Program-made: the position numbers and the translations under genes
The notes under the pieces: generated by a model
The model's database searches: none
The model's input: the letters and a program-made list of their open reading frames with translations, nothing else
Told to the model about the DNA's origin: nothing
Assembly: GCA_025766275.1 (NCBI GenBank)
Contig: JAFKAC010000001.1
Span: 930,001 to 994,000 of the forward strand
Direction: 5' to 3'
Length of the DNA stretch: 64,000 nt
DNA from: Lactarius indigo
Lineage: Eukaryota > Basidiomycota > Agaricomycetes > Russulales > Russulaceae
Shown here: positions 19,409-28,898 of the stretch, piece by piece
Numbering within the stretch: position 1 is the first letter of the stretch
Layout of the letters: each line of letters begins with the position of its first letter

Positions 19409-20929
19409 CTAAAGTGGTTGGTTATCGGGGAAAGTGGAAATGAAGCTAAAGGGGTCGGCAGGAATACGAGGCGAAAGGCAATAGGCAAGAAGGTGGGGGG
19501 CAGAACGAACCAAGTCCTCAAAGAAGTAGGCCTGGTGATAAGCGTAAATCTGTCCGTCGAAAGCGAAACGCAAATGTCCGTAAGTAGTCACAATCCTCCC
19601 GTCCAAGAAGTCCTGGATCTCTAGGGTTACTAGAGAGTCAATGTACCCTGCCCTGTGGACGTTAGTAAGGGGGGCGAAGGCGCGTCTCAGTCCTTCCCTG
19701 AAGTCGTAACGGATGGTCCCAAGGGGGGTGTCAGGGGAGGGAAGGTCGTAGATGGCCTTGGAACAGATGTACAGGGGTGGGAAGTCGGGGTGTTGAGCGG
19801 GGTCAACAACGCGCGGGAAAAGAGTGTAGACGTGAGGGGGAAGAAGACGGAAGGGGGTGACAGAAGGAAAGACCAGGGGAAAGTTAGCGAGGGAGGTGGC
19901 AAGGGGAACTTTACTAATCAGTTCCCGGAGGGTCGTGGAAGCGGGCCGCCAAGATTCTCCTTCGGGGGTGACGACGGCGATGTATTGGTGGGGGTGTTCT
20001 CCTTGGGAAAGGAGGCAAGGGGGCGCCTGGTAGGCAGTGGGACCGAGGGGGGGAAGGTTCTCTTGTTCGGGGTGGGGGGCCGGAGGGAAGACGGGGCCTT
20101 GTTCTGCTACTCGCTCGTAGTCAATCGGCGAGTCGGGGGTTGCAAGGCGGGAGGGGACCGGAACAGGAGACGGAGAACGACGAGGAGTCGGAGGAAGAAC
20201 AGGAGGTGGCGAAGGAGAGCCACGAAGGGAAAGAGGGGGGCGGGGGGTCGGGACTCGGAGGGGAGGCGCAGACTCAGCGCAGGGTTCAGGGGATAGGGGG
20301 ACGATGTTCCCGTTGAGGTCGAAGATCTCGAGGACCTCTTCGTAGAACTGGGCGGTGCTGGGAGATAGGGGACGAGGGGAAGGACGAGGAGTGGCTTCTT
20401 CAGCCGGAGCGTAGGGGTAGACTAGTTCGGGGGTAGCGTCCCGAACGAGGGCAACAGGGGCAGGGGGCTCGTCACCACCAAAGGTGGCGGGGGTGTAGGG
20501 GGCGGTGAAGCGGAGGCTGTCAAGACGGACAGCAGAGGTGGAGGGAACAGGGGAGGTGCGGGAAAAGTCGAGGGGGCTACCTTGGTTGTCGAACTCCGAC
20601 TGGTAGCTGGCAGAGTCTCCGTCCCACTGACCGTACTGCGAGAAGTCGTACTCGTAGGTGTAGTCAGTCACTGGGAAGCCCGAGGTCAGTCTATTGGAGA
20701 GACTGTCCAAGTGTGATGAACTCACTGTCACTCGACAGCGAGGGGTACGGTTGAAGACGACGGCGGGCGAGGTGGAGACGGAGAGGGTGTCGACGGGGGT
20801 GAAGAAGAGGCGTTCTTGGCTCAGAGAGGATAGTGGCGCACACAAGGTGGGGCACTCGAAGGAGCTGAGAGGCAAGAGGGAAGATGTCACAAGTGGACAG
20901 TCTGAGGGACTGTCCGATAGATTGAGCTA
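19409..20929 (-). CDS. Element B pre-gag ORF1, begins in the 5' LTR, no methionine codon
   Basis: About 506 codons open from a TAG near 20932-20930, inside the 5' LTR, to TAG 19411-19409. There is no ATG anywhere in it. If transcription starts near 20903, the RNA enters this frame almost at once. Composition: Ser/Thr/Pro-rich N-terminal half with strings of prolines, then a better structured C-terminal half (about 170 residues) with aromatic and hydrophobic periodicity. Initiation would have to be at a non-AUG codon. No family recognised. It could also be an untranslated leader whose coding look is relic. Confidence 0.5.
20700..20709 (-). other. Self-priming primer-binding site of element B
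   Basis: On the minus strand TGGACAGTCT lies just inside the 5' LTR (which ends at 20712). It is the exact complement of AGACTGTCCA at 20903-20894, the inferred RNA 5' end about 30 nt from the TATA box. No tRNA-type primer site is evident. Tf1 and sushi-type elements prime in this way. Confidence 0.6.
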
Positions 20930-21391
20930 GCTTATATACTACAGGGGGTGGTCTGTGCGTAACTTTAGGGCAGGCTTAGGGCCTGTCCACGGGTGCTGCG
21001 CAGTACTGCGCATTGGAACATTCTAGAGACATCTAACAATAGAGTCCAATCAGAAGGGGTTTAAACATAGAACGACTGCGCCGCAGTCAATGGCGCAATC
21101 TTGCGTCAAGATGGCGTGATTCCGCAGTCAATGCGGGAATCCCCGAGGGATGGTGACTTGGTTGATTATCTTCGTTGATTGATCAACAATCAACCGTTGA
21201 TAAGAACGCGTGTACACAACACGTGGCTTGAGGGACGTGACTGATCACGTGACAGATCACGTGATCGTTTGAGAACAGAATTCAAACTCCGATTCGGAAT
21301 TCCCCTTTAGGAAGGTGATTACATAAGACTGGGCCGACGCGGACCGGTCCTAAGCGCCCTTGAGTCACGACCGAGTTATAGGTTCGTGACA
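20712..21391 (-). repeat. 5' LTR of element B
   Basis: 680 bp, matching 11587-12266. A TATA box (AGTATATAAG, minus strand 20940-20931), three CACGTG boxes (21220-21225, 21246-21251, 21258-21263) and the inferred RNA start near 20903 lie within. Pre-gag ORF1 begins in its transcribed part. Confidence 0.93.
20931..20940 (-). promoter_or_regulatory. TATA box of element B
   Basis: AGTATATAAG on the minus strand, 28-37 nt before the inferred start at 20903. Confidence 0.6.
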
Positions 21392-21720
21392 CCCAGTCTG
21401 TTCGGCTATTGAGCTCTCGTGCGTCGATGTCGCAACGATATCTGGGTCCGGCTGGTCGTACAACGTCCCACTGGGAGTCTATGGGGTTCCACACAACTTC
21501 CACCCAACACAAGTGGTCGAAGTTGAACTCAACTGGGCGGAACCTCAAAGGTCCGTTGAATTCTACAAAATATCCGGTTTCTTCTTGTCACTCTCTCCAA
21601 CTGGCAGCTTGTAAAAAGCGCGTAGGGACGTTTCGTTCTCCCCTTCTTGGGATTGAATACGGACGAAAGCTTGTCCACTGGTCTCTGGTTGTTACCGCCA
21701 CGATGATATCTTGGTCTTAA
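21392..21720 (-). other. Element A 5' leader, LTR-proximal part
   Basis: Lies between the 5' LTR of A and the element B insertion, with the CCCAG duplication at its inner end. There is no ATG on the sense strand. A frame open from about 21583 continues in phase across element B into gag, so an N-terminally extended Gag from a non-AUG start is possible. The primer site is at 21708-21718. Confidence 0.6.
21708..21718 (-). other. Self-priming primer-binding site of element A
   Basis: On the minus strand AAGACCAAGAT begins 2 nt inside the 5' LTR and is the exact 11-nt complement of ATCTTGGTCTT at 21947-21937, about 27 nt from the TATTTAAA box. The length and position are like those of Tf1 self-priming. 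Confidence 0.65.
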
Positions 21721-22238
21721 TGTAACGTCGTCACGACGTTAGCTCGACTTGAGCGCGAATGGCAGTAACGACTTAGCCGTATATCGAAGCGTTGACTTGA
21801 AGACGCGAAGGTCCAAGCTTCTGTCCTAGTGAATGCGCGGAGGCACACCGACAGATCTTTCACTGTGTTGCTCACGAACGGAGTCGGAGTCTCTATCAAA
21901 AGGCAGGGAAAGGAGAAATAGAAGTGACGATTTAAGAAGACCAAGATGGCGTATCTTGGTCTTCACAAGACAGTTTAAATACAAGTCGAGCAGGCTTAGA
22001 AGCGCTGCTATGAGTCGTCGTAGGTAGCGTCCAACGTATCGCGTAAGTATCTCAAACCGAATACCACTACTACCAGTATTAGTGGCGTCCGTCATCAGTC
22101 AGCTATCGTATCGTATCTCCTATCGCACTACCGTATCACCGTGGTTAAGTCCGCAACTAATCTACCTTACCGCCGTAGTTGCAACCGGTACAGTAAGGGT
22201 AGCCATACAACCAAGTCCGTACGAGTCGAAACGTGACA
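21721..22238 (-). repeat. 5' LTR of element A
   Basis: 518 bp, appears identical to 4585-5102. It carries TATTTAAA (minus strand 21981-21974) and a hairpin of 21937-21947 with 21953-21963 whose arms are copies of the primer site and its complement. Confidence 0.93.
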
Positions 22239-22243
22239 CATCT
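22239..22243 (+). repeat. Right target-site duplication of element A (CATCT)
   Basis: Second copy of 4580-4584. The transposase exon continues in phase at 22244. Confidence 0.9.
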
Positions 22244-22362
22244 CGTGCGATCGCGCATTGATCTGACTATCCAACTTCTTTCCCAACTCCATGGAGTCTC
22301 TGGGCTGCATTATGCAGCCCCAGATGTTAATAGATCTCGCTCAGAGGACCCAGAAGGTACGA

Positions 22363-22392
22363 ATTATTATTATTATTATTATTATTATTATT
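22363..22392 (+). repeat. ATT microsatellite in transposase intron 1
   Basis: About ten ATT units within the 57-nt intron 22357-22413. Confidence 0.85.
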
Positions 22393-25300
22393 TTTAACCC
22401 TAAAGCGGCACAGATCCACCTATTCAGCCGGCCAACACCTACTCTGAGGACTTCAGGCAGCCCGATCACTATCAAGGGGAAGCTGCAGAGCCTGGTAAGT
22501 GTATTGCTCTAATATAAAGTGATGTCTGTGCTTACTTCTGCTGTACTTAGATGATCTTTTTAGTCCTGATATGGATATTGATCTAGGCTCTCCTGATGCT
22601 GCGGCTCAGGCTGTTGACAATCTGGCTTATCTAGGGATGGACCTCAATATCTCTGACTCAGAGATGGACCACACTGTGTTGTCTGAGGCTGGCTCTGGTT
22701 TTATGAGCTCTGACTCTGACTCTGAGGCTGAGGCTGAGGCTGAGGTTCATCCTGCTTTGGTGGCCCCCTCCATAGGGCATCCAGATACTTCTGACCCTAG
22801 CTCCTTTTCTGGGAGGGAGCCAGCTGGGGGCAGTCCTGATGAGGGCGATGACTTTGTTGGTGCTGACATTCCAGAAGTTGTGAGAAGACTTCAGACACAG
22901 CTTTTATCTGGCTATATCCCTCCTAATCACCCACCCATTGATGACCCTCGAGGTCGTACACCTACCCCAGATGAGGTGCTGTCTTTAAAGCACTACATTG
23001 CATGGGTCGACTCTCGCGGTACTGTGAAGGCATACAAGCTCCATGCACAGGTTCTTCAAGAGGCTACAGGTACTGAGATCCTCAGCCTGTATATGGTGCG
23101 AAAGCTTGCCATAGAGCTTACAGGGCTGTCATCTCAGCTAGTTGACATGTGTCCCAAGAGCTGCATGGCTTTCACTGGAGAGTTTAAGGACCTTCATTCC
23201 TGCATCTATGTTCGCAACAAACAGCTTGGGCCATGTGGCCAACAGTGCTATGACAAGAATGGTCATCCAAGGGCCCAAATGTTCTACACCCCCATTGCCC
23301 CTGTCATCCAGTCATTCTATATGAATAAAAAGATGGCAGAAGCTATGCGATACCGACATGAGCACTTACAAAGGGCTCTGGAAGAGCTGGAGCCTGATTC
23401 ATCCCCCACCACATACTCAGATTTCTCTGACTCCATTAATCATATCAATCACTCCCATTTATTCCAAGATCCCAGAGATACTGCAATAACCATCTCAGGT
23501 GATGGTGCTCAGCTCACTATGAAGAAGCAGTCTGATGTATGGGTCCTTGTTGTCACAATTCTAAACCTTCCTCCCAACATGCGATCTAAGGCTGCTAACA
23601 TCATTATTCCACTTGTCATTCCAGGGCCCTCTTCACCTGGAAATGTGGAGTCATTCATTTATGTCCTCTATGAGGAGCTTGCAAGGCTTAGTGTTGGTGT
23701 GTGGTCCTGGGATGCACTTTCAGAACAGTACTTCCTCTTGAAGGTCTTTCTTTGTGGTGTTCTTGGAGATATGCTTGGTTCTGCAAAACTTAGCAGAATG
23801 GCAGGGCATATGGCTATATATGGGTGTCGTTTTAGTATGGTGCGGGGTGCACGTGCTAGTAAAGACAGAGGTATGAGTATATCACTTGAATATTTTTGTA
23901 TCATTTTATCTTACTATTTTATATTATAGGTGCTAAATCCCAGTACTATCCCCTCTCCCCACCTCAAAAACAGGAGATCAATGGTGATCGCCCTGATTTT
24001 GACATTTTTGCCTTGCCACTGCGGACTCTAGAAGACTACTGGGAAATCATCAAGAGGCTTGAAGCTGCAAAGAGCAACAAGACACAGTATGCAGCAATTG
24101 TGAAGGAAACTGGTGTCTCTGGTCTTCCTATTTGTGCAGCCAGCCCTGCCTTCTCACATCCATTCTTTTTCCCACTTGACCCCTTCCATCTCTTCTATGA
24201 AAACTGCATGCCACATATCTGGGATATCTGGGTCTCATTTAGCTCTCAGTCAGAAAGTGTTTTTATGGGCCAAGATATGGCTTCAAAGCTTGGAGCAGAG
24301 GTGGAGAATGCTATGGCAACACTACCCCCATCCTTCTGTGGACCTATTCGGGATCCATCTAAGAAGCGACAAAGTCAATACAAGATATTTGAGTGGATGG
24401 CCCTCCTCCACTGGTACATTGTCCCTATTGCATTGGAGCTTGGATTCAATCTAGAGGTGGTCAAGAACTTTGCCATATTCTCAAATGTGGTGGAGTATGC
24501 TATGACAGCTGTCCCTCGAACACAAGATGATTTAGCCAAGCTCCATGATAAGGTTATCCTTTTTCTTCAAGGATTTGAACATCTCTATGTTGGCAATGAC
24601 CCATCCAAAATTTCTCGCTGCAGGCTATGCATCTTTCAGCTCATCCATATTCCCTTCCATATTTCATATAATGGCTCTGTCAGATTTGGCTCTCAAGCTA
24701 CATGTGAGCGGACCATTGGAGATATTGGACATGGTATAAAGTCAAAAAAGTCCCCCTTCAAAAACATTGTCTCATACAAGACAGACAAGCAGTCTGTTAG
24801 AATCCTACATCTCTCCTACCCAGCACTCTCCCCAGGACCTGAAGCAAAGGCTCAAAGGACTTCACTGTTCAAAGAATTTCCTGTCACCAAGAAGCAGAAA
24901 AAGGAAGACCCTAACTTGAAGGCCCACTTACAAGCAATTCTATCTTATCCTGGAATAGGGCCAGATCCCACATATACATGCTGGGGAAAGTGCCCTCTTC
25001 CTGGTGGTATTACCCTTACAAGCCAGCTCTTTGAGCTTTCAAAAAGGTCCCCTTCACGCTCCTCAAGGTACTTTGAGGCTCAGCTAGAGCTGTTACAGTC
25101 AAAAGATGAGCCTGTAGATGAAACACAGATAGAGGTGGAGAAGACCAAACCAATTTTTGGAGAGGCCTTAGCCTTCTATACTGTTTCTGGCCTCTCCCTT
25201 GTTGTCTATCATCCATTGATAGAGCGCCACCAAAAGTTTGGAAGGTGGTCTGGGAAGTGGTCATCAGCAGTATATGCCCTTGAGACATCAGCAATAGTCG

Positions 25301-25425
25301 GCCTTATTGGGATTTGGACTTACCAAGATCATGTCCATATTCTGAGAAGACACCCAGGACTTACCCTACTGACTCCAGCTGAATGTGGTCTTGATGGTGA
25401 AGTTGACTTGGAGATGTCGTACTAG

Positions 25426-25789
25426 ATTCACCTGTACTTAAAATACCAATGTATTTAGTTACAGAAACAGCGACAATTGAAATACATACCAAATCGAACT
25501 TCCAAAGTACGAGCGTTGATGGTGGCGCCATCCAAATTTCGGGGAGTGGCCTGTAAGTACATGTAAGTGCTAGTGTCCTAACACCGGGAAGAATTGACGC
25601 ACAGTCGGTTCCTCGGCAACCTGAACGCGACGGCGCGGTGCCCATTCCTGCGCTGGGTTTCGCGCTCGTCTTCCGCGCCGGCACCGCGTGAAGCACCGTC
25701 TCACCTGCTCCGACCGTCACGTACCCGACGACGACACAGGCCCGGATGGTCTTGGAGGAAGGACGTGGACGCGTTGCGGACCACGCCGT
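25426..25789. other. Transposon interior, 3' of transposase; degenerate
   Basis: Holds the transposase 3' end and possibly the decayed downstream part of the EXPERA fragment. No frame gives the family's expected continuation after LSTA. Nothing else is supported. Confidence 0.35.
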
Positions 25790-26052
25790 TTGGCCGTGCT
25801 GAGTGTGATGACCGAATAGTGCCGTACAAGATCGCGCCGCACGATCCGGTACACGATAAAGACAGCCAAGGGGCCGGCGCCAAGCATGGCGAACAGTTCG
25901 AGGGAGACAACGGTTGGGCCAGCGATGCCCCAGCGTGGATCCACCGCGGCGTATTCGCACCTATCCATATTACGTGAGGATCATTGAAGCAGGAATGGGG
26001 GGGGGATCGTGACGCACACACCTGGGCGAAGGCACCCAAAGACACGTTCACT
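25790..26052 (-). pseudogene. EXPERA/emopamil-binding-protein gene fragment captured in the transposon
   Basis: Minus-strand exon at 26052-26021 (VNVSLGAFAQ), a short intron ending in TAG, then a longer exon encoding EYAAVDPRWGIAGPTVVSLE and a membrane-spanning stretch (MLGAGPLAVFIVYRI), ending in VITLSTA. This order and spacing match the core of fungal EXPERA proteins, the sterol-isomerase EBP relatives. The family's following motif, with Tyr-Gly-Gly-Trp, is missing or frameshifted, and there is no N-terminal part. It is only a piece of a gene and not functional as such. Its place between a transposase and the right inverted repeat suggests capture from the host genome. Confidence 0.6.
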
Positions 26053-26149
26053 TGAAGAGTGTAGTGAGCGTGTAGCGGGTGTGAACAGAAGGATCAACGA
26101 CTCGTACGTACCGTCGTTTCCGGTGCCCAGAGGGATCCTCGAATCGAGA

Positions 26150-28160
26150 CCGAGGAGCTAGACAAAAGTCGACGCGATGAAATAGAGCCTGGCGTAGACT
26201 CGATAGCCGATGATAATGGTGTCATCGTTGGTAGCAAGGGTTCGACAATGACAGAATACTTGATAGAGAGGAACGTGAAGTGTGCGCGTAGTTGGGCACA
26301 TCCCGACCATAGGTCGCCTAGACCTTGAACAATCTATCGGACATCAATCAGCACATGTACACCACCAAGACGACATCGCAGACTGTACCTGATTGAATAG
26401 GAGACGAGGCTAACCGTTGCCGGGCCACTTGGATCGTCGGGTCAGTAAAGCGGGGGAACTGATCTTTCAGTCTGAGGGGAATGTTTTCTGTCTTCGCGAT
26501 CCATATTTGGCCCCTCAAGGACTTGAACCCGACGCAAGAAATATGAACACGGAAGCGGGAGGCATATACAAATTCGAATAGATCAGGCTGAATCCGACTA
26601 GTGTGCCAAAGATTTAGCTCTTCCAACGAGGCTAACTCCTCTGCACGTCGACGATGGTGAAAAAAAACGCCCTCAAGACCTCCCCGAAAGACATACCTTT
26701 CAACCTCAAAGCCTCAGTTCGGGTGCTGTTCTCCAGGATATGTAGCTTTTGCTGAGAGGCCTCGATAGATGCCATTGTTTCGGCCTTTTCTGTTTCGAGG
26801 TTAATGAGCTTCTAAGTTCTAACGGTTTTAGTTTCGCACTTGCCTCTGAGACTTCTGTGCGAAACTCGTTCAGAGCAGCACTGATCGCTCGCGTTAGTCG
26901 CTCGTCTGCTACTAGGAACGAGGTTACGATACCCTTGTTCTGCAAGAGTGGCCTTCAGTTCGGTCAGGTATTCCTGATCGTATTTTGCGATTTCGGCGGC
27001 GATGCTCTCCTCTTGCTCCAACTCTTTCATGACTTGTGCGTGCTCTTCTCGTAATGACGGTAAGAGGCTTCGGCTTCCTGAATCACGGACTCTAAAATAC
27101 TGGCGTCCTATGCGACGGTCAGACCAAGCTGTTACTAGCGCTGGGTGTAGTCTTACTTACTGAGCTCCGCGAAGCCCTGGTTGGCAACATCGTACAGCTG
27201 TTCTACCCACTGCAGCCTACAATCGTACCGCTGAGATCTTGCGGTGGCGTGATTGTCGGTTCTGATAAGTTTGGGTCATCGCTAAGAGCACGCCAGCTGT
27301 CATGAAATAAGTAGAATGAAAGAAGACATACCGGCAATTCTCCCTGTGTCTGTTCGTCCACTGTCGTATATTCTCGGAACAACATGGGGGTAACTTTTAG
27401 CGCTTCTGCCTCTGCTTGATGGTAAATTTCCTTGCTGTGTTCGACCCGCCTTCGTAAGTCAGCCGCGACACGGAAATACAGTTCGAGTTGACGCACGTCA
27501 ACAGCCATCGTCACCACGTAGTCGGCCAGTGTTGTTCTTGCCCTTTGAGAAGAGGCCTGATGCCGCGTAGATTGGAGCTGATGTATCATGAGCATCGGGG
27601 AGCAGCAAGTCGTCCAGGAAACGGATACCGGTCTCATTGAGGGATTGCTCGATGTCAGGGTCAGGGACAAGCTCAGGACAACCGCAAAACGTACTTTCGA
27701 AGTGTCCGCAGGACATGAACACCAAGGGTAGTCAATACGAGATCTGAGCCGTTCGCGACCAAACTCCTCCGCATCGCGCATCGGCCGTAGGTTTCCCTGA
27801 TGTTGTGCGGCGGCTACTCGATCGTGGCGTAGACGTGGAAGCCCAGTGATACGATCGATCGACCGTACTGCACCCTTCAGCAGCCAGTGGGTATCTCGAG
27901 GTTGCCAAGATACTTGAGAAAATTCAGGATCAATATGATTATCGGCGGTTGTGAGAAAGTATCTGGAGAACTTACCCGGGGTGTCGCGACGGGCACAGGA
28001 CCAGTACCTGGGTCTCCTCCGCAGCGGGTTGAGGGACATCTTCAACGACCTCCTCGGCAGATTGAGGGGGAGTGACTTGGATGGCCTCTTCTATGAGCGG
28101 TTGGGGAGCAATTGGGACAGGCTCTTCGACAGGCCTGGGGATAGCCCGAACTTCCTCGTC
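26150..28160 (-). pseudogene. SPC7/SPC105 (KNL1) kinetochore gene fragment captured in the transposon
   Basis: Minus-strand blocks in the order of fungal Spc7. An acidic repeat-like region (VEEPVPIAPQPLIEE, about 28135-28010) comes first. Next is IEQSLNETGIRFLDDLLLPD (about 27660-27590). Then TLADYVVTMAVDVRQLELYF through LFREYTTVDEQTQGEL (27535-27334). Coiled-coil blocks LAEQGY and ALNEFRTEVSEASAKL follow (27030-26830). Last comes the C-terminal globular part, LNLWHTSRIQPDLFEFVYAS (26626-26348) continuing to CAQLRAHFTFLSIKYSVIVE (about 26320-26240). Frameshifts and stops interrupt it. Spc7 scaffolds the outer kinetochore. The N-terminal MELT-type region was not seen. A pseudogene copy is much more likely than the functional host gene, given frameshifts and location inside transposon ends. 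Confidence 0.7.
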
Positions 28161-28730
28161 AACGGGCCATATGATGATGGCACGGGTTCCTCAACTGGAT
28201 GAGGAACAATGACGCAAATGGTTCCTACACAACGGAGTGAACCCTATTCAACACGCTTAATGAGAACCTACCGGTCTCGATAATGCTGTCGGAGATGATG
28301 CTCGAAGGGAAGGAAAAAGAATGGTTGGAGGAACGGTCGGGTGGCCGATGGAGAGACCAATATCGATGCTGCGACAATGCAGCCCCCAGAAATACGGACA
28401 CCAACATCGATACGACATGCGTAAGACGATTCTGCCTAGAGAGATAAGAGAAATAATAGTTGAGCGAGCTAGCAGCATCGCTCCAGGGAAAGGGAAAGAC
28501 TCACGCTGCCTCTGCCACTGGGCCGCCTATGTCCCCCCAGCCATCGTTTCCAACCGCCTTGCCATTTCCATCGCTGTCCTTGGTGTCATTGGGATTGGAC
28601 GTATTGTAGCATCGGGTTGTGCAGATAATCGAAAATGACCCGGATTCGGATTACAGCAAGGCAATCATAACCGAGTTTCATTATGTAAGAAAAAATACAA
28701 TTTCTCGATCTCGTGTCCTAACTATCGCCA
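28161..28730. other. Transposon interior between SPC7 fragment and right AGTC array
   Basis: Both strands have only short frames without recognisable domains. It may hold more N-terminal SPC7 sequence beyond recognition. Confidence 0.3.
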
Positions 28731-28734
28731 GTTT

Positions 28735-28890
28735 TCTGTGACTATGTCCGACTTGATCTGACTACCAAATGACTCTGATCCGACTTGGCCGGACTTTGCA
28801 GAATTTTTGACTACCGGCAGTCTCGGCTCGACCTGAATTGGACCCACAGCGACCCACGGCTGACAACTCCGGACTGCCGATGACTAATTC
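28735..28890 (-). repeat. AGTC-rich subterminal array, right end (GACT on plus strand)
   Basis: Nine GACT in about 150 bp, against fewer than one expected. This is the mirror image of the left array relative to the inverted repeats, but shorter. Confidence 0.7.
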
Positions 28891-28898
28891 CGGATTTT

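Larger units (their letters stand above)
17590..20903 (-). promoter_or_regulatory. AUG-free leader of element B
   Basis: I read every base of this stretch. The sense (minus) strand has no ATG in any frame over about 3.3 kb, while the complementary strand has about 30 ATG. ATG reappears upstream of the TATA box (first near 21010) and freely inside gag. The depletion is thus limited to the presumed transcribed leader. Confidence 0.85.
11587..21391 (-). mobile_element. Ty3/gypsy chromovirus, element B, with a 3.3-kb AUG-free pre-gag region
   Basis: 9,805-bp LTR retrotransposon on the minus strand with 680-bp LTRs and a perfect 5-bp duplication, nested in the leader of element A. Order in transcription: 5' LTR (20712-21391), three open frames without methionine (20929-19409, 19301-18318, 18308-17586), gag (17589-16039), pol (to 12278), polypurine tract, 3' LTR. 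At least one base differs between the LTRs (near 11630 versus 20758), so insertion is recent and younger than element A. Ordinary Ty3/gypsy elements go directly from primer site to gag. The extra 3.3 kb is unusual. Confidence 0.93.
4585..22238 (-). mobile_element. Ty3/gypsy chromovirus, element A (carries nested element B)
   Basis: Complete LTR retrotransposon read on the minus strand, with 518-bp LTRs (TG...CA) at both ends and a perfect 5-bp duplication. Gag lies at 11387-9849 and Pol at 9879-5134. The element is about 7.84 kb without element B, which is inserted in its 5' leader. The two LTRs look identical along their length, so insertion is recent. The sequence 2 nt inside the 5' LTR is an 11-nt complement of the inferred RNA 5' end, which indicates Tf1-like self-priming. 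Confidence 0.93.
4433..25425 (+). pseudogene. Tnp2-family transposase (Transposase_21), first exon split by a retrotransposon
   Basis: Exon 1 is 4433-4584 continued at 22244-22356, interrupted by element A. Exon 2 is 22414-22494, exon 3 is 22551-23870 and exon 4 is 23930-25425. Skipping the insertion and one copy of its CATCT duplication, the exons total 3162 nt in consistent phase (1053 residues) with no stop. The gene was therefore intact until the insertion. Visible features: an N-terminal cysteine motif (TCPCSKCYG), an acidic Ser/Glu region, a Cys-rich stretch (CPKSCMAF, then CGQQC), and the Tnp2 core with SGDGAQL, LNLPPNMR, IPGPSSPGNVESF and LGSAKLSRMAGH. A second large domain in exon 4 includes RTIGDIGHGIKSKKSPF. 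The family cuts and pastes transposon DNA after binding the element ends. Introns are 57, 56 and 59 nt; the first contains an ATT microsatellite. The gene is now disrupted, so a product could only come from a shortened transcript. Confidence 0.85.

Noticed and set aside
19655..20296. 213-codon plus-strand frame antisense to element B ORF1
   Set aside because: Gly/Arg/Glu-rich mirror of the Pro/Ser-rich sense frame; start and end do not correspond to any gene signal.
9849..21391. A single retroelement with LTRs at 11587 and 20712 owning both Pol genes
   Set aside because: Two separate LTR pairs, each with its own 5-bp duplication, show two nested elements.
22571..23929. Tnp2 transposase beginning at the ATG at 22571
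   Set aside because: Upstream exons with correct phases and a cysteine motif exist at 22414-22494 and 4433-4584/22244-22356, so this Met is internal.
26100..26170. Extension of the EXPERA fragment upstream through an RGSLW-like segment
   Set aside because: The same sequence continues the Spc7 C-terminal part in another frame, so it is better assigned there; the boundary between the two fragments stays uncertain.
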